Source of the DNA: Opitutales bacterium
Lineage (GTDB): Bacteria; Verrucomicrobiota; Verrucomicrobiia; Opitutales; Seribacteraceae
Direction of reading: 5' to 3'
Assembly (NCBI GenBank): GCA_018607205.1
Contig: JABBBW010000114.1
Coordinates: 1 to 64,000 of the forward strand
DNA length: 64,000 nucleotides
Positions 25,802-34,733 of this stretch are shown here, piece after piece (position 1 is the stretch's first letter; the number at the start of each line of letters is the position of its first letter). The position numbers were made by a program, and so were the translations under genes. The notes under the pieces were generated by a model that was not told where the DNA came from, did not search any database, and saw nothing but the letters and a program-made list of their open reading frames with translations.

Positions 25802-26416
25802 CTAGGTCTCTAAGCGCTGAGTGGCAGGTGTGGAAGCTTTGAGAGTGAGGCTTTCCGAAAAAACTGTGTTCTTAATCCACCGAAAACAAAGGCCAAAGAA
25901 TACCGTGCTAAGAATAGAATTCCGAAGGAATAAATAGGCTGGGGCGTATCCGGGTTCGCCAAGTACAGTCGCTTGGATAAGACCAGAAAAGTTCTTAATG
26001 TAGGCAGGGTTAATTATCCAAGCAAAAGCACAGGTGACCACATGAAAGATAATGGCAGACCCGACAGCCCCGGCAGTCCAGGAATAAGCACTTTTATTAT
26101 TTCCGAGTTTTCTACCCAATATCCATATGGCTATATAACTGGCAAGAGTAGCTAGCATGAAGGGTTCAAGGAAGTTTATCCCATAAGAGGAACTCAAGAA
26201 TAAATCACTAAGGAAAATCGCCACAATTGGAGCTACCCACGAGAAAAAACCTTTCATGTATGCTCCACAAAACATGAAAATTGCCAAGGTGGGAGAAAAG
26301 TTAAAGAGACTAGGGTAGTCAAGTGGAAGATGACGGCTAAACCCAACAAGAATAATTAATCCAACAATCCAAAGCTTAGGAGATAAACGATCAGCTGAGT
26401 GGTCTAAGGTAGGCAT
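25802..26416 (-). CDS. DUF6580 integral membrane protein
   Basis: 204 residues with about five hydrophobic helices. NFSPTLAIFMFCGAYM, FLSDLFLSSSYG and a late LFLRNSILSTVFFG segment are the pattern of the DUF6580 family, which resembles small ECF-type S components. The function is unknown. The gene is 39 bases from the NUDIX gene on the same strand and may be co-transcribed with it. Confidence 0.75.
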   Translation of the reverse strand: MPTLDHSADRLSPKLWIVGLIILVGFSRHLPLDYPSLFNFSPTLAIFMFCGAYMKGFFSWVAPIVAIFLSDLFLSSSYGINFLEPFMLATLASYIAIWILGRKLGNNKSAYSWTAGAVGSAIIFHVVTCAFAWIINPAYIKNFSGLIQATVLGEPGYAPAYLFLRNSILSTVFFGLCFRWIKNTVFSESLTLKASTPATQRLET

Positions 26417-26455
26417 AATATCTCTTTATAAAAATTTAATTGAGGGATTGCAATC

Positions 26456-26947
26456 TTAGCTTAGGTCTCCCCTATGGGGTTTATGAGCACGTTTTGCTAA
26501 TCGGTCGAGTAACTCAGCTTGCTGTTTACTAAGTTTTTTCTTGGCATCGCACAGTGGCAATAGTTCGACGCGGTCAATTTCTGGGAATGTCCAAGTTTTA
26601 CCAGACCCCTTTGGGTATTCCATAGTAATTTCATTACAGACGGGTAGGCGATCATCTGGCCAATCGCCTTCAAAAGCCCAGGCAAAAACTTCTTTTCCGT
26701 TATTTTGGATAATTGAGCCAAGATCTAAAAAAGGGCCACTGGGAGCCATTCCTGTTTCTTCCTCGAATTCGCGCCGGGCTGCCGAAAAAATATCTTCATC
26801 TGGCTCGGGTTCACCTTTGGGTATACTCCACCATCCTTCGTCTTTATCCTTAAAAAAAGGCCCACCAGGGTGAGCTACTAAACAATAAATTTTATCTTTG
26901 TTAGAATTTCTTCGGTACAATACTAATCCACCACTTACTTTTTTCAT
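26456..26947 (-). CDS. NUDIX hydrolase
   Basis: 163-residue pyrophosphohydrolase. The complete Nudix box, G-x5-E-x7-REFEEETGM, begins at about residue 45. SAGLVLYRR-like opening (KVSGGLVLYRR), KDEGWWSIPKGEPEPDE and EIDRVELLPLCDAKKKL fit the diadenosine-polyphosphate/YfcD-type branch. Its ATG overlaps the stop of the GNAT gene upstream (ATGA), so the two are translationally coupled. Confidence 0.93.
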   Translation of the reverse strand: MKKVSGGLVLYRRNSNKDKIYCLVAHPGGPFFKDKDEGWWSIPKGEPEPDEDIFSAARREFEEETGMAPSGPFLDLGSIIQNNGKEVFAWAFEGDWPDDRLPVCNEITMEYPKGSGKTWTFPEIDRVELLPLCDAKKKLSKQQAELLDRLAKRAHKPHRGDLS

Positions 26948-27471
26948 TCTTTAGGTAGGGGGAAATTTAAAGTCATAATCATTAAGTCGTGGCTTTTGTT
27001 ATCGATTCTACGAGCATTTGGTAATGTACCAATAATTTTAAATCCTAAACTAGAATAACAATAAATTGCAGGTTTATTGTTAGACAAAACATTGAGCCTT
27101 ATACTTCTATAATTTCCTGATTTTTGGCTTATTTCAATTAATGACTTACAGAATTTTTTCCCATAACCTTTATCCCTTTGATTAGGTCTGACAATGATGC
27201 GGCAAAAATTTAACCGATTACTGTTAGGCTTCTTTACAATTTCTCCATAAACTAAAAGTTTACCTTCTTGATCCAACCATCCCATAGGAGATATGTTTTT
27301 TTGTAAGCAATGCAGTTTTAACGACCTTGGATTAAACGGTTTACCAGAGAAGGTGTTGCCCGACCAGTAGACTAAGTCTTTTTGATTTTGGATCCAATTG
27401 CACAACTCAGTAGTCCAATCTGTTAGAAAGGAATTTGTTTTTAGTGACTGGGTGACAAGTTTTGAAATCAC
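26944..27471 (-). CDS. GNAT-family N-acetyltransferase
   Basis: 175 residues. The acetyl-CoA binding strand and loop is CRIIVRPNQRDKGYGKKFCKSLIE, and IRLNVLSNNKPAIYCYSSLGFKIIG gives the C-terminal half. The N-terminal 70 residues are diverged. The substrate is unknown. It is the first gene of a GNAT-NUDIX pair with a 4-base overlap. Confidence 0.8.
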   Translation of the reverse strand: MISKLVTQSLKTNSFLTDWTTELCNWIQNQKDLVYWSGNTFSGKPFNPRSLKLHCLQKNISPMGWLDQEGKLLVYGEIVKKPNSNRLNFCRIIVRPNQRDKGYGKKFCKSLIEISQKSGNYRSIRLNVLSNNKPAIYCYSSLGFKIIGTLPNARRIDNKSHDLMIMTLNFPLPKE

Positions 27472-27618
27472 TGGAGTGAATCAATCCATGCTAAAGAGTT
27501 TGTTCATTGCAAGATTAAGAAAACCTAAACTTTGAGGATATTCTTGAAAAACTCTTACTCTTATCCAATTGTTTGAATTTATGATAGATAAATATCAGCA
27601 AATCGAACTTATAAAATT

Positions 27619-27921
27619 ATGAAATTGAAAAATAATCTTTTGGCCGGTGCTTTGTTGGTTTTTTTAGCAGGCATTTTAATGGGGTCGTTTTTGGAAAAAC
27701 CAGAAACCAAGCTTAATGTTATTATGGCAGGAGTGGACGAAAAAGGGAATTCCGTTTGTGTGAATAAATCACAAGTTTTTCTTTTCAAAAAATTAAATGG
27801 CGAAAAAAAGATAATTTTCCATTACCACGATGCATTAAGTAAAGAAGCCATTGTATCTAAGTCCTTTCCAGACAGTGAAACGCTTGAAACCTATTGGGAT
27901 CAACTAATAAGGAACTGGTAA
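27619..27921 (+). CDS. Small hypothetical membrane-anchored protein
   Basis: 100 residues. An N-terminal hydrophobic segment (LLAGALLVFLAGILMGSFL, about 6-24) is a membrane anchor or uncleaved signal. The remaining 75 residues are soluble with no motif I recognise. The 147 bases before it hold no other gene. Convergent with the photolyase gene, three bases between the stops. Confidence 0.6.
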   Translation: MKLKNNLLAGALLVFLAGILMGSFLEKPETKLNVIMAGVDEKGNSVCVNKSQVFLFKKLNGEKKIIFHYHDALSKEAIVSKSFPDSETLETYWDQLIRNW

Positions 27922-27923
27922 AC

Positions 27924-29204
27924 CTAGCTCCACATATTTGTATACTTCCCTTGTGGGTCATAAGTAGCTGCTTGCTTTTTTACATTGAAGTATCGACCCG
28001 GTCGGGGATCATTCCCGTAGCCTGAGAGATAAAGCCAGTTTCCATAATTACTGCATGGGTCGTAATCAATAAGTTGCTCTTCAAACCATTGTGCTCCTTT
28101 ACGCCAGTCAAGTTCGAGGTTGTTAATTAAGTAAGAGGCCACATTTTGTCTACCTCGATTGCTCATCCATCCAGTTACTCGAAGTTCATTCATGTTCGCA
28201 TTTACAAACGGATTATTAGTTCTTCCATTTTTCCATTTATGGAATCGTTCTTCTGCATCGTCTGGTTCTGATCTCTTCTCTCTTTCAGGGTGAATTCCAC
28301 GACTTTGGAAAATCTTGGGTCCGTGTACCCGGGCGAGAAAATGGAAAAAATCACGCCATAATAATTCAAAAATTAACCAGTAGGTACTTTCATTTGCTCC
28401 ATGTTGAATTTCATATTTTTTTATTTCCTCGTAGATTTCCCGTGGAGACAAACAGCCCGTTGATAGCCAAGCTGAAAGACGCGAAGAGAAATCAGCCCCA
28501 GTCATTTCATTTCGAGTAAGCTTATAAGTGCTTAAACACTGTTTGTCCCATAGCCAATTCTTGATGCGATTTTGTCCAGATAATGATCCTCCCTTGAATG
28601 TGAAATAACTTCTTGCGTCCAAAGTATTATTGAAAAAGCCCAAATCTGATAGGGTAGGTAGGTTAGCATGAGTGCTGTCGCAACTATTCAGACTCTTTGG
28701 CGGTGCCATACACGGTCGCACGATCCACTTTTTTTCCACTTTTTTCCGGAACTGAGTAAAGGTTTCCGGTAAGTCACTAAGCACGAATGGCAGGTCATCA
28801 GGGTGGACTAGAGTCGCATTACTAGTCAGGGTTGTTGGTACGACTTTTGAAAGTGCTTCTTCAGTCTTAGTTTCCTCCCATGCACTTTCCTTAGAAAGGA
28901 AGCAGGTTTCAGCACCGTGTTTATCCATGAGATGTGGAATGGAAATCTCGATATTTCCATAAATAATGTTTAGTACGCCACCCAAGTTATTGATTTGTTC
29001 TATTAGGCATTGCAACGATTCTAGTATGAACCTTGCCCGATGTGTTGATATTCTATGGGGAGCAGATTCTCGCCACAGTCTGTCCTCAAATACATAAACT
29101 AAGTGAAGTCTGTCACAAGCATCTAGGGCTGTTAAGAGTGCTCGGTTATCGTGCAGTCGCAGATCGTTTCGAAAACAAAATATGCCGATTCGCATCCTGT
29201 TCAT
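27924..29204 (-). CDS. CRY-DASH-type cryptochrome/photolyase
   Basis: FAD-binding blue-light protein that repairs cyclobutane pyrimidine dimers, mostly in single-stranded DNA for this clade. The N-terminus is FCFRNDLRLHDNRALL; TYWLIFELLWRDFFHFLA, NANMNELRVTGWMSNRGRQNVAS, LDWRKGAQWFEEQLIDYDPCSNYGNW and the GNDPRPGRYFNV tail are diagnostic of CRY-DASH. ATG at 29204 (426 residues) fits the family N-terminus best; a frame-open ATG at 29273 would add 23 unrelated residues. Confidence 0.92.
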   Translation of the reverse strand: MNRMRIGIFCFRNDLRLHDNRALLTALDACDRLHLVYVFEDRLWRESAPHRISTHRARFILESLQCLIEQINNLGGVLNIIYGNIEISIPHLMDKHGAETCFLSKESAWEETKTEEALSKVVPTTLTSNATLVHPDDLPFVLSDLPETFTQFRKKVEKKWIVRPCMAPPKSLNSCDSTHANLPTLSDLGFFNNTLDARSYFTFKGGSLSGQNRIKNWLWDKQCLSTYKLTRNEMTGADFSSRLSAWLSTGCLSPREIYEEIKKYEIQHGANESTYWLIFELLWRDFFHFLARVHGPKIFQSRGIHPEREKRSEPDDAEERFHKWKNGRTNNPFVNANMNELRVTGWMSNRGRQNVASYLINNLELDWRKGAQWFEEQLIDYDPCSNYGNWLYLSGYGNDPRPGRYFNVKKQAATYDPQGKYTNMWS

Positions 29205-29340
29205 TCTGTGCCATATCCAAACAGAGGCAATGTTTACCCAACTATTTTTCGAGAGGATATATATAACCACCAATCGAAAAATTTTTTCGGTTAGGTAGAG
29301 TTTTAGTTTTAAAGATGAAGAAGGTTAAAAATTTAAAATT

Positions 29341-29898
29341 CTATTGATTTAAAAATAAGTAATAGTCCTTTATGCGAATTCCGCCATTTTGGTCCATCGG
29401 TAGAATTTCGCAAAGTTTGGCATGAGCAGGTCCGATTTCAAATTTCTTTACTTTGCCTTCAGCATCTCGTTTACGGGGTAAGCCAGACCTTCCGATAATT
29501 TCCACACATTCAATGATGTCTTTGCCGTTGTAACCCTTTTCCCACGAATCACTGTAGAGACCATCTGGGTGATGGAATCCAACAATAATTCCAAATCTAA
29601 AAGAACCATTTCTGCGATGCCTTATTACATCCCCTAACTGGAATATTTTTCGGTTTCGAATATTGATAACTTTTAATTTCCTGCACTTTTCATGTTGTGC
29701 GGAAAAGAGGCGCAACCTTGCAAAGTTACCGCTAAATTTTGGACTCAAACTTCTGGGAGTTAATTCTACGAGTTTTAGTTTTGGTCTTTTCCCTTCTGTT
29801 ATGAAAACAATCTCACCGACTCGTTTCCTTCCAGTTCCAGTATTTCTTTCGACCACTACATCACCGAGTTCAAAATCTTTTCGAATAATTTTTTTCAT
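29341..29898 (-). CDS. Hypothetical protein with internal SH3/KOW-like repeat
   Basis: 185 basic residues, not recognised. Two similar segments are visible: FELGDVVVERNTGTGRKRVG (about residues 9-28) and FQLGDVIRHRRNGSFRFG (about 86-103), each followed by a hydrophobic strand. This suggests two SH3- or KOW-like barrels. No signal peptide and no catalytic motif. The gene may lie in one unit with the CRY-DASH gene downstream, but the spacing gives no proof. Confidence 0.5.
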   Translation of the reverse strand: MKKIIRKDFELGDVVVERNTGTGRKRVGEIVFITEGKRPKLKLVELTPRSLSPKFSGNFARLRLFSAQHEKCRKLKVINIRNRKIFQLGDVIRHRRNGSFRFGIIVGFHHPDGLYSDSWEKGYNGKDIIECVEIIGRSGLPRKRDAEGKVKKFEIGPAHAKLCEILPMDQNGGIRIKDYYLFLNQ

Positions 29899-29956
29899 AA
29901 AGCTTTATATTAAACTAAAACAATAAATATACTAGATAGCAAGGTTAAAATGCAAT

Positions 29957-30052
29957 ATGGCTGATTTTCCTGACTACATAGGGATAATTGCTGAGGGGTA
30001 CGAAAAACTTGGGCTTCTAGGTGAAGTACTGCTCAGGACCCTTGGGACTTAA
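29957..30052 (+). CDS. Possible 31-residue small protein
   Basis: A short frame in the roughly 340-base interval between the repeat protein and the kinase gene. It begins MADFPDYIGI and ends LLGEVLLRTLGT. The stretch is less AT-rich than its flanks, which is why I list it; an AAGG lies 13 bases before the ATG. It has no family match I know and could equally be the end of a lost gene. The rest of the interval (30053-30239) is AT-rich and shows no other gene. Confidence 0.3.
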   Translation: MADFPDYIGIIAEGYEKLGLLGEVLLRTLGT

Positions 30053-30239
30053 AGTAAAAATCTTTTTTTGAATAATTTCCTCTCGAGTAAAGAGTTTTAA
30101 TTAGAGTAATGAAATTAAATTTTAATACCCTGCGAACGATCTTAATATTACATAATGAGATTTTTAATTTTCCTTGTAGTGATAAAATTAAAAACGAGTT
30201 GATGTTGCCAATTTGGTTTATTCTATAAAATTATTTGTT

Positions 30240-31637
30240 GTGGCTTATTTGGGAATTGATTTAGGGACGGGAGGAATTCGGTGTGTTTTGATTCGGGAAG
30301 ATGGGTCTGTAATAGTTGAAGTCTCCCGTTCGTTGCCCTGTTTGAACCGTTCATCAAAAGCTGGAGAATCAGAGCAGGATGCACTTGATTGGATCAGTTG
30401 CTTAGAAGATGCTTTCGATGAACTTTTTTCAGTTCCTCATCATCGGAGAGTCTTATCTGTGGCGATTGATTCCACATCGGGTACAGTCTTGCCAGTCAAT
30501 CAAGAAGGACATCCACTTGGGCATGCATTTTTACACAACGATGTTCGTGCAATAGATGAGGCTGAGGAATGTCGAAGTCTTTTCGGCGGAGAATGTTCGC
30601 CCACCTTCGCATTACCGAAGATCTTATGGATGCAACGACGACTCCGTTTACCAGATAATGTGCGCTTTCTTCATGCTACTGATTTTTTAAATGTTTGGGT
30701 ATCCGGATTGATCGAGATTCCTACAGATTTTACTAATGCGATGAAAACAGGAGTAGACTTGGAGACCAAAGACTGGTTGGAAGATCTACCATCCATTAAC
30801 TTGCCTTCTATTATAGCACCAGGACAATTAATCGGCGAGATCTCACTGGTTCACAAGCAGAGGTGGGGCTTGAGCGGTTCTTGTTTGTTGGTTAGTGGGG
30901 CTACAGACTCAAATGCTGCCTTTTATGCCTCCGGTGCGGGTCGGGTTGGTGAATGGTCGACCACGATAGGGACCACTCTTGCAGTCAAAGGCCTTTCAAA
31001 AAACCGATTATTCGATCGGTTGGGTCGAATCTATTGCCATCGTCATCCAGATGGATCTTGGCTACCAGGGGGTGCTTCTAATGCTGGCGGTGAAATTTTG
31101 AAGGATCGTTTTGGCAAACGATTACAAACTTTAGAAAATCAAATTACCACCTTTCCCACCAAGCCCCCTCTTTTTTATCCATCTATTCGTAAGGGAGAGC
31201 GTCTTCCTTTTACTGATCCTCACTTTAAGCCATTTGGTGTAAGCGGAGCTGTTGGAGAAAGTGAATTTTTTATCGGTTGCTTGGAAGGCTTGGCTTTTGT
31301 GGAACTAATGGTTTACCAACTTTTGGAGAAGCTTGGAGCTGAAGTCGGCCCGTTTATTTTTGCCACTGGAGGAGCAGCTAAAAGCAAAATGGGACTTCAA
31401 ATACGTGCAGAAATGTTACAAAGATCTATTCTTATTCCACAATACCCAAACTCTGCGATGGGTGCGGCTATACTTGCGATAGCTGGTCATACCTCAAGAA
31501 CTGTGGGAGAAATTTCTGGAGAAGTTGTAAACATAGTGACCCAAGTTGATCCTTCTGCGAAGCCTGACCCTGCTAGACAAAATCGCTTTGAACGATTTTG
31601 TCAGCTATGTCACCAGGGATCTAATCAATCTGAGTAA
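30240..31637 (+). CDS. FGGY-family carbohydrate kinase (D-ribulose/xylulose kinase-like)
   Basis: ATP-dependent sugar kinase, 465 residues from GTG 30240 (a TTG at 30213 is also in frame). The family opening YLGIDLGTGGIRCV is at the N-terminus; AIDSTSGTVLPV, ALPKILWMQRR, DFTNAMKTGVD, SGATDSNAAFYASG, GGASNAGGEIL and FATGGAAKSKMGLQIRAEML follow. The pattern is close to the plant/cyanobacterial D-ribulose kinase branch. The next gene, a CbbY-like phosphatase seven bases on, would fit pentulose metabolism. Substrate assignment is inference. Confidence 0.82.
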   Translation: MAYLGIDLGTGGIRCVLIREDGSVIVEVSRSLPCLNRSSKAGESEQDALDWISCLEDAFDELFSVPHHRRVLSVAIDSTSGTVLPVNQEGHPLGHAFLHNDVRAIDEAEECRSLFGGECSPTFALPKILWMQRRLRLPDNVRFLHATDFLNVWVSGLIEIPTDFTNAMKTGVDLETKDWLEDLPSINLPSIIAPGQLIGEISLVHKQRWGLSGSCLLVSGATDSNAAFYASGAGRVGEWSTTIGTTLAVKGLSKNRLFDRLGRIYCHRHPDGSWLPGGASNAGGEILKDRFGKRLQTLENQITTFPTKPPLFYPSIRKGERLPFTDPHFKPFGVSGAVGESEFFIGCLEGLAFVELMVYQLLEKLGAEVGPFIFATGGAAKSKMGLQIRAEMLQRSILIPQYPNSAMGAAILAIAGHTSRTVGEISGEVVNIVTQVDPSAKPDPARQNRFERFCQLCHQGSNQSE

Positions 31638-31644
31638 ACAAAAT

Positions 31645-32361
31645 ATGGAGTTGGAATTAGTCATATCTGATCTGGATGGTACCATTGTGGAAACGGAAAA
31701 CTACCACCGACTTGCCTACAATGAATTATTTAAGGAGTTGGGGCTAGATACCAGATGGAGCAAGCAAGACTATGCTCATCGGTTGCAAACTATGGGGGGA
31801 AATAAATTTCGTGAAATCTTTTCATGGCTAAATTTACCCGACAATAAATATGAGCAGAGTAAACAAAGGCTTTATGCCCGTAAAACTGAGCTTTATGTTG
31901 AATTAATTACTCACGATTTAACTGCGGGACAGCTTCGCCTAAGACCAGGAATTCAAAGGTTGTTCAAAGAAGTACAAGATTCTGGAATTCCGATTGCTAT
32001 AGGAACTGCCTGCGTTGGGTGGGCTGCCCAAAAAGTTGTGCAGGCAGCTTTGGGGGAAGCCTTTCTTCAATCACTTGCTTGTTTGTGTGGCGGGGAGTCG
32101 ACACCAAAGCATAAACCTGCTCCGGATATTTATTTACTGGTCGCTCAAAAAGTTGGCGTTCATCCAGAATCTTGTGTCGTTATTGAGGATACACACCACG
32201 GTCTGCAGTCTGCCAAAAGGGCTGGTATGACTTGTCTTGCAACCCCAAGTGAGTTCGCAGCCATGCACGATTTTTCTGAGGCCGACTTGGTCCTACCTGA
32301 TTTGAACTCTCCAAGCCCTTTTAATCTAAAGAGCTTGAAGGATCTTTTGCTTAAAAGATAA
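31645..32361 (+). CDS. CbbY-like HAD-superfamily phosphatase
   Basis: 238 residues. HAD motif I is ISDLDGTIVETEN (residues 7-19); the cap domain follows; motif II is AIGTACVG, and KHKPAPDIY and VIEDTHHGLQSAKRAGM are motifs III and IV. This is the CbbY/beta-phosphoglucomutase branch, in which CbbY removes the inhibitor xylulose-1,5-bisphosphate. Beside a pentulose kinase, a sugar-phosphate clean-up role is plausible. The frame is open further upstream within the kinase, but the ATG at 31645 gives the family N-terminus. Confidence 0.85.
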   Translation: MELELVISDLDGTIVETENYHRLAYNELFKELGLDTRWSKQDYAHRLQTMGGNKFREIFSWLNLPDNKYEQSKQRLYARKTELYVELITHDLTAGQLRLRPGIQRLFKEVQDSGIPIAIGTACVGWAAQKVVQAALGEAFLQSLACLCGGESTPKHKPAPDIYLLVAQKVGVHPESCVVIEDTHHGLQSAKRAGMTCLATPSEFAAMHDFSEADLVLPDLNSPSPFNLKSLKDLLLKR

Positions 32362-32369
32362 ACAAGTCT

Positions 32370-32870
32370 TTAATTTAAATTAGAAATCCTGGTCTTTAAT
32401 TTCCAAACTCTTGGATGTTCCGAGCCTAACCAAGACGAAAAGATGGATAGTGCCTGTTGAAATGCAACTTTTGCCTGTTTTGAATTTCCTTGAATTTGGT
32501 GCATCGACCCCAAGGTAAAGTATGTCTCTCCGATTTCCATATTATTTTTGCCTTGTTTTTTTTCTAATTCAGATATCGAGCTCTCGAGTCTTTTAATTGC
32601 ACGATTATAATCATTTCTGGACATTCGGTTGACTAATTTATCATCGGACCTTTTTTGAATAACTTGCCTACCTGACGGCTGAAAAGGCGATGGCGGGGGT
32701 GGTCCATCCTCTGAGATGGTTTCTCCATCCGTTGACCGAAACCATTTTTTAGACTTAGTAAAAGCTCGGGAAAGATATTCCACTGTTTCGCTCTTGGTCA
32801 CGGTTACTCCACTACCACTACAAGACACCAAAAAGGAAAATAGAATACTACTAGTCCAAAAACGAATCAT
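32370..32870 (-). CDS. TPR-containing lipoprotein (hypothetical)
   Basis: 166 residues. A lipobox (FLVSC at residues 13-17) follows a short hydrophobic signal, so it is probably lipid-anchored. Residues 105-165 look like one or two tetratricopeptide repeats (GETYFTLGSMHQIQGNSKQAKVAFQQAL). The region between is proline-rich and probably disordered. A protein-interaction role at the envelope is likely; partners unknown. Convergent with the CbbY-like gene. Confidence 0.65.
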   Translation of the reverse strand: MIRFWTSSILFSFLVSCSGSGVTVTKSETVEYLSRAFTKSKKWFRSTDGETISEDGPPPPSPFQPSGRQVIQKRSDDKLVNRMSRNDYNRAIKRLESSISELEKKQGKNNMEIGETYFTLGSMHQIQGNSKQAKVAFQQALSIFSSWLGSEHPRVWKLKTRISNLN

Positions 32871-32962
32871 TCCTAAATGAACTCGAATGTTTCCCTTGGG
32901 TCAATCCCTCATCAACTTCAAACCTTGGCACTGTATAGAACTTGATTTAGGAAAACACTTCT

Positions 32963-33721
32963 ATGCCAAGAAATTGCTCAGCTCATGACTATTCTGCCTT
33001 GATTCGTAAATGGCGAGCATTGTCCAAAAAAACACCTTTGCGGGTAGGGAAAGTGAGTACCCCAAAGTCCTTACCTTTTTTTGAGGTAACTAATGGTTTA
33101 CTATCTAGGGAGAAGCCATGTCTTTACATATCTGCTGGGATTCATGGTGATGAACCTGCACCTTGTTGGGCTCTACTTGAATGGGCAGAGAAAAACCATG
33201 GTCTTCTTCAAAATTTTCCGGTTTTGTTCTATCCATGCCTTAACCCGTGGGGCTTGGTACATAATTCTCGACTAGATGAAAATGGGGAGGATCTTAACCG
33301 AATCTGGGGGGATGTGTTTCATCCGCTGACCGAACAAATTTTGAAACGGATTGAAGGTTTATCCTTTTTTCTTTCATTGAATTTGCACGAAGATTTCGAT
33401 GCCAATGGTATTTACATCTACGAACCATACCGAGGAGGAAGAACTGACCGCTGGACAAATCAAATTCTTCAAGCCGGAAAAAAAATCCTCCCTTTGGATA
33501 CAAGAAAAAGAATCGATGGAAAAAACGCAAAAAATGGAATTATCAGGCCCCGGGTTAGCCATCCACCCAAAGAGGGTGTTCCGGAAGCCCTTTATCTTTT
33601 TCAAAATCACGGAATAAGAAATTTCACTATTGAAACTCCCTCGGAAGCATCTTTAGAGAAAAGAATTCTTACCCATCAAGCTATGATTCAGGAAAGTGTA
33701 CGCCTAGCAACTAGAACTTAG
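32963..33721 (+). CDS. M14/aspartoacylase-like zinc deacylase (succinylglutamate desuccinylase family)
   Basis: 252 residues. Zinc ligands are expected in SAGIHGDEPAP (H, E) and in LNLHEDFDANG (H); NPWGLVHNSR and DLNRIWGD contribute substrate arginine/asparagine. This is the carboxypeptidase-fold AstE/aspartoacylase family. The substrate is not clear, since there are no arginine-succinylation genes nearby. It may hydrolyse a peptide or an acyl-amino acid. Confidence 0.82.
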   Translation: MPRNCSAHDYSALIRKWRALSKKTPLRVGKVSTPKSLPFFEVTNGLLSREKPCLYISAGIHGDEPAPCWALLEWAEKNHGLLQNFPVLFYPCLNPWGLVHNSRLDENGEDLNRIWGDVFHPLTEQILKRIEGLSFFLSLNLHEDFDANGIYIYEPYRGGRTDRWTNQILQAGKKILPLDTRKRIDGKNAKNGIIRPRVSHPPKEGVPEALYLFQNHGIRNFTIETPSEASLEKRILTHQAMIQESVRLATRT

Positions 33722-33756
33722 TTTGATTGAAGGCTAGATTAACAAAGATGATAAAA

Positions 33757-33830
33757 TGGTGCGGGCAGAGGGAATCGAACCCTCGACACCAGCTTGGAAG
33801 GCTGGGGTTTTACCCCTAAACTATGCCCGC
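33757..33830 (-). tRNA. tRNA-Gly(TCC)
   Basis: Complete cloverleaf on the minus strand: acceptor GCGGGCA/TGCCCGC, anticodon stem CCAGC with loop CTTCCAA (anticodon TCC), T-arm GAGGG-TTCGATT-CCCTC, discriminator A and an encoded CCA. Length 74 with CCA. Confidence 0.96.
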
Positions 33831-33881
33831 TTGAGGAAAGGTTGAAATAAAACCGAAGGTAGGGCTCTCGGTCAAGGGGAA

Positions 33882-34733
33882 TCAAGCTTTGTTGTCAGCT
33901 AATTTAAGTGCTTGGCATACCTCTTGATGAAAAATTTGAGAACCAACTCGAAAAGGGCATGGTCTCATTGCCGGACTAAAACTTTTCATGGGAAAGGCAG
34001 GATCCCGAATAAAGTGGAAACGGGCACCGGCTCCTTCACAGATGGCATAACCCGCTGCACAGTCCCATGGCTTAGCCCGAAATTCCAAACAACCGTCTAG
34101 CCTACCTGTTGCCACATTAGCCAAGCCGACGGCGGCAGATCCCGGGCAGCGAATCCGCCATACCTGCAAGGCTTCGTTTAGGGCGTTTAATTCTTCAATG
34201 GGTATGGGGAAATGCATGCAAAAGGTAAGCTTTTCATTAACCAAGGACTGGGCAGCATGCACGGGGCGGTCTCCTTCGATAGCCCCAAACTGGGGGCCGC
34301 CCTGTAACAAGTTGTCTCTCCCATAATCGTAAATAAATCCATAAACGGGTAATCCGTTTCGGAGTAAGCCCAGCGAAATCCCACATTCGGGTACTCCGAC
34401 TGCGTAGTTGTTTGTTCCGTCAACGGGATCAAGAATCCAAGCGAATTCACCTTTCAGAGGTATGGGTTCCGGAGTTTCCACCGATTCCTCAGAACAATAG
34501 TCATCAGCAGGAAATTGTATTTCCAGTGCGGAAAATAGCTGAACAGATATGGTTTCATCAACCTCGGTAACACGAGTACCATCTCCTTTCCAACGGCTCT
34601 GAGTAAGCCCAAAATTTGCCCGAAAGTAGTCGACTTGGTCGAGTACGGCTTTGTGTCCGGCAAGTATGCGTAGGTGCAGTTCAGAATCTGCAGAGGACAG
34701 GTTGGGCGTTTGGTTGGTTAGGGTTCGATCCAT
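33882..34733 (-). CDS. Inositol monophosphatase-family protein
   Basis: 283 residues. Metal-binding motif WILDPVDGTNNYAVG is at about residue 96 and the second motif KPWDCAAGYAICEGAGA at about 225. This is the IMPase/CysQ/FBPase-IV fold; the true substrate (inositol phosphate, PAP or a bisphosphate) cannot be told. It overlaps the end of ispG by 16 bases and is the last gene of the envelope/isoprenoid operon. Confidence 0.9.
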   Translation of the reverse strand: MDRTLTNQTPNLSSADSELHLRILAGHKAVLDQVDYFRANFGLTQSRWKGDGTRVTEVDETISVQLFSALEIQFPADDYCSEESVETPEPIPLKGEFAWILDPVDGTNNYAVGVPECGISLGLLRNGLPVYGFIYDYGRDNLLQGGPQFGAIEGDRPVHAAQSLVNEKLTFCMHFPIPIEELNALNEALQVWRIRCPGSAAVGLANVATGRLDGCLEFRAKPWDCAAGYAICEGAGARFHFIRDPAFPMKSFSPAMRPCPFRVGSQIFHQEVCQALKLADNKA

